Source of the DNA: Promethearchaeia archaeon
GTDB taxonomy: Archaea; Asgardarchaeota; Lokiarchaeia; Sigyniarchaeales; SOKP01
NCBI GenBank assembly: GCA_029856295.1
Contig: JAHQWS010000276.1
Span: 1 to 21,972, forward strand
Length of the DNA: 21,972 nucleotides
Direction of reading: 5' to 3'
In this document: piece by piece, positions 13,549-21,240 of the stretch
Position numbering within the stretch: position 1 is the stretch's first letter
How the letters are laid out: the number at the start of each line of letters is the position of its first letter
The notes under the pieces: model-generated
Databases searched by the model: none
Told to the model about the DNA's origin: nothing
What the model saw: only the letters and a program-made list of their open reading frames with translations
Position numbers and translations under genes: made by a program

Positions 13549-14915
13549 TGCTTATTTTTATTTTCCATCTCCAATCTTCTCTCCGTCATTAAATCTCGGC
13601 ATTCTTTGAATTCTTTAGGATAATAGAAGTATGGAATGATCCATAAAACTGTTGAGAACAACCAAATATATAATAACAGGGCTATTGCCAAAGGAAGTAA
13701 CCTTAGATCACTTATGATCAGAGCAGAGAGAAGTAAATTTCCGATTATTCCACCGATATTTGACATCATACCGCTCAATGAATTGGCAGTGCTCCTTGCC
13801 TCTGGAACACAGACTTCTGAGTATATTGCAAAAATATTTCCGTTAGAGAGGGATGTGAAAAAAAAACCAAAAAATCCTATAGTAATAAAAAAAATCCAAG
13901 ATAATGCTATTTCTAAAGGGCTATCCATATTAAAAGGTATTAAGTAAAATCCTAAGAGACAGGATACACCCAAAATTATCCCGACAGATGAGATCATGAC
14001 GCGACCCCGCAATTTTCCGGAATGATATAAGGAATCACCGATTTTTCCCCCTAAAATGGTCCCCGGAATGGCACCTATCCCGGCTAATATGTAAATAGTG
14101 GTGGCGTACAATTCAGCATTGATATCGGTAATCTTAGTACTTAGATAGAAGATAGCCCAAATACTCAAAGTTGTATTCGCAATACCCGCGCAGAGTATGT
14201 AAAGAAATATCCCTAGAATTGATTTCTTTTTTAATAATTGGGTGAGTTGATGGAACGTTATTTTATAATTATAATTGATTTGGCCCTCAATATCTTCAAA
14301 CTCCGGCTCCGTACGACCCCTTTCGGGATCTATAGCCGAAGTATAATATCCTATTATTGCTAGAAATCCAATAATACCGCCTAAGGCATAAGCAAATCTC
14401 CAACCAAGGGGTCCAGCATAATTTCCTAATAATCCCCCGAATATAATACCGGCACCACTACCTACAATCATGCCGAATTGCATAAGACCATACTTACTGC
14501 CCCTTTCTTTTGGCTCATACGATTCCGCCAAAATTGAGAATCCAATCGGTATAAAAGCTCCAGCACCAATAGCAGACGTTACCACTAAAATAAAATAGAA
14601 ATAAAAGTTTAATGAAATAGAAATTAAGCCGTATGATAAAATCCACACTAAATTAGTGCATAAAAAAATTTTTTTCCTTGAAAATTTTTCGGCTAATTTT
14701 TCTCCAAAATATCCAAAGACCAAAACACTAACTATTCCAACGGCTAAACGACTAGCTGCAGCTAATCCTATCCCAAACGGAGTAGCCCCTGGGAGATAGA
14801 TTAGCAAATTCCCAATGTTTACCGGTAAGATCCCAACGCAATAAGATAACATAAAATACAGACGCCACATGGATTTAAAATTATTTTCTCTTACAAGTTT
14901 AATATTGTTGTCCAT
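13545..14915 (-). CDS. MFS transporter linked to the molybdoenzyme operon
   Basis: A 456-residue permease with about twelve hydrophobic segments and a central charged loop (about 196-225). The loop FGYFGEKLAEKFSRKKIFL (67-85) is the MFS motif A (G-x-x-x-D/E-x-x-G/A-R-K), and PKERGSKYGLMQFGMIVGSGAGIIFGG fits helices 4-5; the overall look is Spinster/metabolite-carrier-like. GGGAGA at 14925-14930 lies 9 nt before the ATG. It follows the ferredoxin subunit by 60 nt on the same strand, so it is likely the third gene of the molybdoenzyme operon and may carry that enzyme's substrate or product. The stop overlaps the convergent crotonase stop by 4 bp. Substrate unknown. Confidence 0.88.
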   Translation of the reverse strand: MDNNIKLVRENNFKSMWRLYFMLSYCVGILPVNIGNLLIYLPGATPFGIGLAAASRLAVGIVSVLVFGYFGEKLAEKFSRKKIFLCTNLVWILSYGLISISLNFYFYFILVVTSAIGAGAFIPIGFSILAESYEPKERGSKYGLMQFGMIVGSGAGIIFGGLLGNYAGPLGWRFAYALGGIIGFLAIIGYYTSAIDPERGRTEPEFEDIEGQINYNYKITFHQLTQLLKKKSILGIFLYILCAGIANTTLSIWAIFYLSTKITDINAELYATTIYILAGIGAIPGTILGGKIGDSLYHSGKLRGRVMISSVGIILGVSCLLGFYLIPFNMDSPLEIALSWIFFITIGFFGFFFTSLSNGNIFAIYSEVCVPEARSTANSLSGMMSNIGGIIGNLLLSALIISDLRLLPLAIALLLYIWLFSTVLWIIPYFYYPKEFKECRDLMTERRLEMENKNKH

Positions 14916-14975
14916 CTATGGTTTCTCCCGTTTGAAATCATTACTATTAAGATTGAATAATATCGTATTTTTATG

Positions 14976-15533
14976 TTAACTTTTAGGTTTGAAAATTATA
15001 GAGGGTTTGAATTTATCTTTATATTCAAATCCCTCTGCTTCTACGATAGTTCCGTATTTTTCTCTGAGTTCATTCAGAGGTCCAAAATCTAACGCATACA
15101 TAGGACATGCCTCAACGCAGATTGGATTTTGACCTTGCTCTAATCTCTCAAGACAGAAATCACATTTTTGCATTTTCGCATTTTCTTCTGTACCAAACTG
15201 CGGACAATCCCAAGGGCATGCTTTAAAACAAAGTATTTCACATTCTTTATTGCCTAAACATTTTGAACGATCTACAACTACAATACCATCAGAATTTCTT
15301 TTGGAAATAGCTTTTGCGGGGCAAACTCGTATACAAGGGGGATCTTCACAGTGATTGCAACTAATAGATAAATAGGCAATGAAAAGATTTGGAAATTTAC
15401 CTTTTTCTATGATCTTTACTTGTCTCCAATTAACAGGTCCAGCATCAATATCATGCCAGTCTTTACATGCAACAGAGCATGTATAGCACCCGATACATCG
15501 GGACTGATCAAAATAAAATCCAATTTGGGTCAT
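14976..15533 (-). CDS. DmsB-like ferredoxin subunit with four [4Fe-4S] clusters
   Basis: A 185-residue electron-transfer subunit. Cysteine groups are C13-x2-C16-x2-C19-x3-C23; C59-x2-C62-x4-C67-x3-C71; C92-x5-C98-x3-C102-x3-C106; and C124-x2-C127-x11-C139-x3-C143. ISCNHCEDPPC and LDFGPLNELREKYG match E. coli DmsB closely as I recall that sequence. The third group has a few extra residues between its first and second cysteines (CLGNKECEILC), and there is an extra cysteine, C110. It passes electrons between the molybdopterin subunit and an unknown carrier. The ATG overlaps the stop of the catalytic gene (TAATG) and has AGGAG at 15541-15545 seven nt upstream: translational coupling. No membrane-anchor gene (DmsC or NrfD type) is present nearby. 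Confidence 0.92.
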   Translation of the reverse strand: MTQIGFYFDQSRCIGCYTCSVACKDWHDIDAGPVNWRQVKIIEKGKFPNLFIAYLSISCNHCEDPPCIRVCPAKAISKRNSDGIVVVDRSKCLGNKECEILCFKACPWDCPQFGTEENAKMQKCDFCLERLEQGQNPICVEACPMYALDFGPLNELREKYGTIVEAEGFEYKDKFKPSIIFKPKS

Positions 15534-17824
15534 TATGAATTCTCCTTTAATGGATTAGGTGATAATTCTATTTGAACTAGAGCACTATTCATAGGACAAG
15601 CACCACCGGGAGAATAACCATCGTTTGTCAATGTATTTGCACACCCTCCAATGTCAACACCATCTTTATCAGGACTATACCAGGCTCCTTGGTAAACACA
15701 CACAACACCGGGAATTATTCGTTCAGTAACTTTTGCAGGAATACGAATTCTTCCTCGGTCGTTATAAACGTCTACTAGATCACCATTTTTAATACCCCGT
15801 TCTAGAGCGTCAACCGTATTTATCCAGACTGCGTGAGGTTCAATCTCTTCTAACCATGGCATATGATGCAAACTAGAATGAGTTCGTCTTTTATTATGGG
15901 GTGAAAGAAACTGTAATGGATATTTTTTTGCTTTAGGAGAATCATAATGCTCATCGTGACTAAGATATTTGGGAATAGGTGGCATTAATGGATGATTCAA
16001 TTCTGCCATATGTTCGCAATAAATTTCAATTTTTCCCGATAATGTAGGGAAAGGATTATTTTCTAAATCTTTTATTTGCTCTCTAAAGGCAATAAATGGC
16101 TCCGCTACCTTTACTTTATAATAACCATCTTTTTTCATCTTATTATAACTTTTTATATCTCTTCGGGGAGCTGTTAAAAGACGTAAAATCTGGTCTTCAG
16201 GTAAACTAAGTAGGTCAGCCTTAATACCTAATCTCTTTGATAATTCCTGACATATTTCTAAATCTGATTTAGTATCATAAAGCGAATCTATTGCCTTATT
16301 CAAATAGATATAATATGGTGATCCTAACCATGGAACGGCAACATCATTACGTTCCATAAACGTATTTACAGGAAAAACGATATCGGCAAATTTAGCTGTT
16401 GGTGTCATGAACTGTTCATGCACTACAATGAAATCAAGAGACTTTAAAGCTTCGACACCTTTATTTATGTTACAGTATTGATTTAAGCGGTTAGTTGCGA
16501 TTACATATGCCATCTTTATATCAGCAGGATATCCTCCATCACGCCCTTCTAAAATTAAATTATACAAATCATTTATATGAACACGAGTGCTGGCGGGATT
16601 TGTACCTCCTCGAAGTTTGTACAAGCTATATTTACGAGGAGGAGCCCCAGTGTCGACGGGATTATCTTGAGCTCTTGGTTTTGGTTTTTCCTTTTTTTCG
16701 ACAATTGGTCCCTCTTTTTTCTTTTTTCTCTCCCTTGTCATTATTGTTTCCCGACTAGAATATGCTCTCATAAATCCGGAAGCGTATCCGCCCTTAATTC
16801 CTATATTTCCAGTTATAGCGGTAAGAACGTTACCTGCGCGTGAATATTGTTCCCCCATCGCAGTTCGAGCAGGTCCCCATCCAACTACAAGTGCTGCAGG
16901 TTTAGTATTTGCGTATTCCAGAGCTAGATTCGCTATTACTTTGGCTGGAACTTTAGTAATCTTTTCGGCCCATTCAGGTGTTTTAGGTATACCATCTTCA
17001 TGACCTAATACATATTCTTTATACTTATCGAAACCAATAGTGTATTTGTCTATGAAAGCTTGATCTTGAAGATTTTCAGTAATTATGACATAAGCCATGG
17101 CAATGAGCATCGCAGCATCAGTACCAGGTCGAATTGGTATCCATTGATCTGCAAAAATTGCAGCTGAATCCGTAAAAATAGGATCAATAGCGACAATTCG
17201 AATACCTTTCTCACGAGCTTTAGCTAGAATCACACGAGTCTCTGGGTCCCAAATTAAATTAGCAGGGTTCCACCCAACCATTATAATTAACTTAGTATTA
17301 AGGAAATCTTCCCGAGCATTGCCTGTTTTGATAGTACCATAAGTAGCCATTGAAGCGAAAAGCGCTCCTTCGTAGGATGGCGCCCCCCAAAATCGAGTAT
17401 ACCCCCCAAATTGATTGAGCATTAGACCTACTGGGACAACGCCGTGAAGCATTCCTTGATTTCCTGATCCTGCCATTAAAAGAATTGAAGAATTACCATA
17501 ATTTTCTTTGATTTCAATAAGTTTTGATGCAACCACATCAAACGCTTCATCCCAAGATATTTGTTCAAATTTCCCCTCCCCACGTTCACCAATGCGGCGT
17601 AATGGATATTTTAAGCGATGTTCCGAATAAACTCGTTGTCTGTAAGCCCTCCCTCTCATACATGCTCGTAAAGTAGTTTCTTCGCTGTTGTCTGTCTCAA
17701 ATCTAATAATTTTTCCATCTTTAATGTGAGCTCTTAGCACACAGCGCCCACCACAGTCATGACAGCAACCTGTATTTATAATTTTAACATCTTCACTATT
17801 AAAATGTGAATTTTTATCACTCAT
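15533..17824 (-). CDS. DmsA-like molybdopterin oxidoreductase, catalytic subunit
   Basis: A DMSO-reductase-family enzyme of about 763 residues. The N-terminal cluster motif is C21-x2-C24-x3-C28-x26-C55. RACMRGRAYRQRVY and GEGKFEQISWDEAF follow as in DmsA. The likely Mo ligand is S150 in WGAPSYEG, aligned with the DmsA ligand serine. NPANLIWDPE and WIPIRPGTDAAML (about 227-239) belong to the cofactor domains. A Lys/Pro-rich stretch at about 364-397 is unusual. No twin-arginine or other signal peptide is present, so the enzyme stays in the cytoplasm. I prefer the ATG at 17824, with GGAG 9 nt upstream (17834-17837); an ATG at 17839 would add five residues but has no such site. First gene of the operon with the DmsB-like subunit and MFS carrier. 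Substrate unknown. Confidence 0.9.
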   Translation of the reverse strand: MSDKNSHFNSEDVKIINTGCCHDCGGRCVLRAHIKDGKIIRFETDNSEETTLRACMRGRAYRQRVYSEHRLKYPLRRIGERGEGKFEQISWDEAFDVVASKLIEIKENYGNSSILLMAGSGNQGMLHGVVPVGLMLNQFGGYTRFWGAPSYEGALFASMATYGTIKTGNAREDFLNTKLIIMVGWNPANLIWDPETRVILAKAREKGIRIVAIDPIFTDSAAIFADQWIPIRPGTDAAMLIAMAYVIITENLQDQAFIDKYTIGFDKYKEYVLGHEDGIPKTPEWAEKITKVPAKVIANLALEYANTKPAALVVGWGPARTAMGEQYSRAGNVLTAITGNIGIKGGYASGFMRAYSSRETIMTRERKKKKEGPIVEKKEKPKPRAQDNPVDTGAPPRKYSLYKLRGGTNPASTRVHINDLYNLILEGRDGGYPADIKMAYVIATNRLNQYCNINKGVEALKSLDFIVVHEQFMTPTAKFADIVFPVNTFMERNDVAVPWLGSPYYIYLNKAIDSLYDTKSDLEICQELSKRLGIKADLLSLPEDQILRLLTAPRRDIKSYNKMKKDGYYKVKVAEPFIAFREQIKDLENNPFPTLSGKIEIYCEHMAELNHPLMPPIPKYLSHDEHYDSPKAKKYPLQFLSPHNKRRTHSSLHHMPWLEEIEPHAVWINTVDALERGIKNGDLVDVYNDRGRIRIPAKVTERIIPGVVCVYQGAWYSPDKDGVDIGGCANTLTNDGYSPGGACPMNSALVQIELSPNPLKENS

Positions 17825-17983
17825 TATTAAAATCTCCATTGAGAAGTTTATTTAATTAAAGATAAATGAATGTTGATTATTAAATAATTTTTTAAAATTT
17901 TGTAAGTAGAAATGATGAACAATTAAAATTTATTTTAATTACATAAACCTATCTTAAAAAATTTTAAAAAGGGAATTAGAAAA

Positions 17984-19093
17984 GTGGTAGACATAAAATT
18001 TGGAACGCAATTATTTTTTTCCCAATCTTATGAATTTATTCGGAAGAAGTTCATTGAAGCTAATAAAGAAAATTGGGATTCAATTTGGCTCCCTGACCAT
18101 TTAAGTGGGATTCCAGGGGCAGCTATTGATGATTTTTTAAGCCTATGGCCTATGTTTGGATCATTTGCAGAAATATCAAAAGGAAAGACATTTGGTTCAT
18201 GTGTGACAGATCCACATCGCATGCATCCCGCAGTCTTAGCTCAAATCGCTACTACAATTAATCATATATCGGGAGGTAATTTTATTTTAGGTATAGGAGC
18301 AGGAGAAGGGATGAACTTAAAAGCCTATAATATCCCTTACGATCATGCCCTATCCAAAATGTTAGAATCCATACAATTAATGAAGCAATTATGGAAAAAA
18401 GGTAAGAGGGTAACGTTTAAGGGTGATTATTATCAAACCAAAAAGGCAGTTTTACTTCCAAAACCAATCTCAGAAATCCCTATTTGGGTGGCATCAAACG
18501 GTCCGAAAACAATTGAAATGACGGGGAAAATAGCTGATGGTTGGCTTCCTTTAGGGGTCTCCACTAAATTTTATAAAGTTGGAATAGATAAAATAACCGA
18601 AGTTTTACAAAAACAGGGACGGGATGCATCTAAATTTACATTTGGCGTATTTAATCGTGTGTTTATCAATGATGATGAACAAAAAATTGATGAACAAGTG
18701 AGAGGAGTCAAAATGGCAATGGTAATGCAACCGCTCGTCATAAAAGAATTGGGCTACTGGAAGGATGGTTTTGATGATTTATTCTGCGAGGCAACAGGTT
18801 ACAAATGTGAGGAAATAAGTTTGTTACAGGTAGACCGTGATGATATCGTCAAATTTGATTTAAATAAATTATCCATAATAATCGACCAAGTTCCTGATGA
18901 TGTTATTCGAAGTAATATTATGTTCGGGACAAAAGAAGAAATTATTGAAAAAATTCAGAAATATATCGATCTCGGTGCGCAGTATTTTGTTTTAGAAATA
19001 CAAAACGGAGCCTCTTCTAAAAATGCTCCCTTTACATATTGGGATGTGTCCCGAATCCTAAGTAATGAAATTATTCCCTTATTCAAGCCTTGA
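17984..19093 (+). CDS. Luciferase-like (probably F420-dependent) oxidoreductase
   Basis: A 369-residue TIM-barrel protein of the bacterial-luciferase superfamily. Family points: SIWLPDHL (33-40), the strand GKTFGSCVTDPHRMHPAVLAQIA (67-89), LGIGAGEG (102-109), and PIWVASNGPKTIEMTGKIADGWLP (the phosphate-binding region with the G-x-x-A-D-G motif). Length and layout resemble the archaeal F420-dependent group (methylenetetrahydromethanopterin reductase and F420-dependent dehydrogenases) more than FMN monooxygenases; this cofactor choice is inference. The start is GTG, with AGGGA at 17970-17974, 9 nt upstream. It is divergent from the molybdoenzyme operon across 159 nt, which may share control. 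A role as hydride carrier between F420 and an organic substrate is likely; the substrate is unknown. Confidence 0.87.
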   Translation: MVDIKFGTQLFFSQSYEFIRKKFIEANKENWDSIWLPDHLSGIPGAAIDDFLSLWPMFGSFAEISKGKTFGSCVTDPHRMHPAVLAQIATTINHISGGNFILGIGAGEGMNLKAYNIPYDHALSKMLESIQLMKQLWKKGKRVTFKGDYYQTKKAVLLPKPISEIPIWVASNGPKTIEMTGKIADGWLPLGVSTKFYKVGIDKITEVLQKQGRDASKFTFGVFNRVFINDDEQKIDEQVRGVKMAMVMQPLVIKELGYWKDGFDDLFCEATGYKCEEISLLQVDRDDIVKFDLNKLSIIIDQVPDDVIRSNIMFGTKEEIIEKIQKYIDLGAQYFVLEIQNGASSKNAPFTYWDVSRILSNEIIPLFKP

Positions 19094-19103
19094 ATTTGGA
19101 TCG

Positions 19104-19122
19104 AATAATTAGATAAATTATT
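19104..19122 (+). other. A+T hairpin after the luciferase-like gene
   Basis: AATAATT and AATTATT form a 7-bp stem around AGATA, 10 nt after the stop. No T-run follows, so a terminator role is weak; in DNA of this composition it may be chance. Confidence 0.25.
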
Positions 19123-19228
19123 AATAAAGGGATAACCTTTTGAAATTAATATATAAGATATTAAATAGCTCATAATACCCGTTTACCTATAATTTTTATC
19201 TTAAGTAAAAGGAATCCATGGATAATTT

Positions 19229-19762
19229 ATGCAAATAATCGTCAGAAATGCAAAAAAATCAGATTTAAAGGGAATAATAAGAGTACATGTTGAAACATGG
19301 AAAACTGCTTATAAAGGAGTGATTCTTGATATGTATATTCAAGGATTTATTAGTAGGACACAAACTAAGAGATGGCAAAAACAGCTGAAGAATATGATTG
19401 AAGAGAATATATTCTTTGTTGCTGAAAGAGATAAAAGTGAAATTATTGGCTTTGCCATCGGGGGTTTAGAAAGGAGTAAACATTCGAATTATGAAGGGGA
19501 ACTAATGGGGATATATATCCTAAAAGAATATCAGAGGCAAGGAATTGGAAAAGCTTTAACTGGGAAAATTATAGAAGAATTGATTAAAATGGGTATGAAT
19601 AGAATGCTTATTTGGGTTTTAGAAAATAATCCTTACCGCGCTTTTTATGATACTTTAGGAGGTAAAGTTGTTGATAAGAAAGAACATGAGATCCTCAAAC
19701 TTCCTGTAGTTGCATACGGTTATAATAATTTATATGAATTAAATAGTAAATTAAAAAGCTAA
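19229..19762 (+). CDS. GNAT-family N-acetyltransferase (RimI-like)
   Basis: A 177-residue GNAT protein with a clear acetyl-CoA motif A: YQRQGIGKAL at 101-110, preceded by the strand ELMGIYILKE. Motif B is LENNPYRAFYDTLGGKVV (131-148), with N134 and the general-acid-type Y140. The N-terminus (IIVRNAKKSDLKGIIRVHVETW) is the usual first strand and helix. The first ATG in this leader (19218) opens only a 6-codon frame, so 19229 is the start; AAGGA lies about 15 nt ahead. Acceptor unknown. It is convergent with the GPH carrier (18 nt between the stops) and shares with it a 9-bp inverted repeat spanning the junction. A different subgroup from the GNAT at 8122-8619. Confidence 0.88.
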   Translation: MQIIVRNAKKSDLKGIIRVHVETWKTAYKGVILDMYIQGFISRTQTKRWQKQLKNMIEENIFFVAERDKSEIIGFAIGGLERSKHSNYEGELMGIYILKEYQRQGIGKALTGKIIEELIKMGMNRMLIWVLENNPYRAFYDTLGGKVVDKKEHEILKLPVVAYGYNNLYELNSKLKS

Positions 19763-19800
19763 TTAGTCTTCTATTTTTATTTAAATTCTACTAGCTTTTT
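19753..19800. terminator. Inverted repeat across a convergent gene junction, possible two-way terminator
   Basis: AAAAAGCTA (19753-19761) and TAGCTTTTT (19792-19800) are perfect 9-bp arms around 30 nt. Each arm ends one of the two facing genes, and each strand's transcript would end its hairpin in a U5 run. This fits a shared bidirectional terminator. Confidence 0.45.
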
Positions 19801-21151
19801 CTTTGTGTAATGCTTCTAAGGCTTTTTGCATTTCTTCTAATCGTTCACCATGTAGCGGATGAAAATAAATAAATATCATGCTTATTAAAATAACAATTGC
19901 GGGGACTAGAAAAAATAATATTTTAATACCGAGATAGGCAGAAGCGGGTTGAGTATCTGCTCCTTGAATGTATCCATAATATACCAATATAATTGTTGCG
20001 ACTATAGGACCAAGACTTAATGCTGGTTTGTGGATTAGAGCATTTATTCCCATAAAAATTCCTTCCCGTCGAGTTCCATGCTTGAGTTCATCTTCATCAA
20101 ATGATAGATGAAATAATGGAGTAGAAAAAACACCATAACCTCCAAGAAACGTGTAGATGGTAAATCCGACCCATATTACCCATAGAGGCATTGGATTGAG
20201 TATAAGTATGAATAAGATAAAAGCGCCTAAGGCTCTTAATATCCCAAATCTTAATATAATTTTTCTCATTCCCCATTTTGGTCGCAATCTCGCACAAAAA
20301 ACGTTAGAAATAAAGGCAACGATTAAAGATATCAAAATATATGCTCCAATAGCAGCTCCAAAATTCTCGCCTAAAATTAAAATATAAACGAAAAGATAGC
20401 TTAATCCTATCCCTCCTAAGAAAACATTGCAAAAGTTAAATGCCGCATAAAGCATAAATGATTTGGATTTAAGTGATTGTTTTAACGATTTTCCAAATGG
20501 AAATATCTGATCTTTTTGAAATTCTGGTTTCTCGAAACTTTCTCTGGCAACAACTAAAAGTAAAATAGAAGAAGCAATTGCAATAACCACCATTAAAAAT
20601 TGGAAATCCTGAGAAGTGGTTTTCATAGTTCCAATTATAATAAATACAGGGACGATTGATATAAGTCCTAGAAAAATAATAATGAGATTGACGAGAGAAC
20701 GCTCATCGGTATCAGGTGTCATTTCAGGGAGTAATGCCATCCACGCAAGTACAACAAGGGTTAACATGGTGTCAAAAAGACAGATGCTAATTACGTAATG
20801 AAGAAATATTATAAATTGATTATCATAACTCCATGGAAACCAGACTATAATGAATGTTAGAGCCCAAATTGGACCACCATATTTAATGTAAATAATTCTT
20901 CTGCTCCCCCATTTTTCACGATTTGTACGATCGGAAAGTTGACCCATTAGGGGATCGTTTATAGCGTTTATTATTAAATAAATAACTTGACCAATAATAA
21001 ATAATTCAGGTAGCAATTTTAAATCGTCAAAAAACAATTCTATGTACTTAAACATGAAAACGAATGCTAAAAGTCCACAAGGGACTGCTCCTAGAGCATA
21101 CCCAAATCTTTCTCTTTGCAAAAGTTTCCCATAAGGTCTGTATTGTTCCAT
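19781..21151 (-). CDS. GPH-family sugar:cation symporter (MelB-like)
   Basis: A 456-residue permease with about twelve hydrophobic segments. The GPH signature is in the first cytoplasmic loop: NAINDPLMGQLSDRTNREKWGSRR (62-85), where N-D-P, D-R-T and the final Arg pair match MelB-type glycoside carriers. The central loop near LGGYGVFSTPLFHLSFDEDELKHGTRREGIFMGI also fits the family's second conserved region. These carriers import sugars or glycosides with H+ or Na+; some archaeal relatives may carry other solutes. A TATA box at 21202-21209 on the minus strand and a palindrome beside it lie upstream. Divergent from the metallo-beta-lactamase gene. Sugar transport is likely, but the exact substrate cannot be read. 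Confidence 0.88.
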   Translation of the reverse strand: MEQYRPYGKLLQRERFGYALGAVPCGLLAFVFMFKYIELFFDDLKLLPELFIIGQVIYLIINAINDPLMGQLSDRTNREKWGSRRIIYIKYGGPIWALTFIIVWFPWSYDNQFIIFLHYVISICLFDTMLTLVVLAWMALLPEMTPDTDERSLVNLIIIFLGLISIVPVFIIIGTMKTTSQDFQFLMVVIAIASSILLLVVARESFEKPEFQKDQIFPFGKSLKQSLKSKSFMLYAAFNFCNVFLGGIGLSYLFVYILILGENFGAAIGAYILISLIVAFISNVFCARLRPKWGMRKIILRFGILRALGAFILFILILNPMPLWVIWVGFTIYTFLGGYGVFSTPLFHLSFDEDELKHGTRREGIFMGINALIHKPALSLGPIVATIILVYYGYIQGADTQPASAYLGIKILFFLVPAIVILISMIFIYFHPLHGERLEEMQKALEALHKEKASRI

Positions 21152-21201
21152 AGTGATCGTGAATAATCCTATTTTTTATTATGTATATTTATTCATTTTT
21201 C

Positions 21202-21209
21202 TATATAAA
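21202..21209 (-). promoter_or_regulatory. TATA box of the GPH carrier
   Basis: TTTATATA on the minus strand, about 51-58 nt before the ATG at 21151. Initiation about 25 nt downstream gives a leader of nearly 30 nt. The upstream edge of the box touches a palindrome. Confidence 0.5.
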
Positions 21210-21224
21210 ACTTAAATTAAGTTT
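21208..21224. promoter_or_regulatory. Palindrome between divergent genes, candidate operator
   Basis: AAACTTAA and TTAAGTTT are perfect 8-bp arms around one A. The site lies against the GPH TATA box on one side. On the other, its TTAAATTAA core is about 25 nt before the plus-strand ATG at 21241 and could itself be that gene's TATA box. One regulator here could control both genes. The arms are A+T-rich, so chance is a real alternative. Confidence 0.4.
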
Positions 21225-21240
21225 CTGTATTTTTTTAATA

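Noticed and set aside
16495..16843. Two plus-strand open frames of nearly 90 codons inside the molybdoenzyme gene
   Set aside because: They lie antisense to strongly conserved DmsA-like coding sequence, read as low-complexity Phe/Leu/Ser-rich protein opposite the Lys/Pro-rich stretch, and have no start signals.
19218..19238. 6-codon upstream frame (MDNLCK) overlapping the start of the second GNAT gene
   Set aside because: Such a short overlapping frame arises easily by chance and there is no stem or repeat suggesting regulation.
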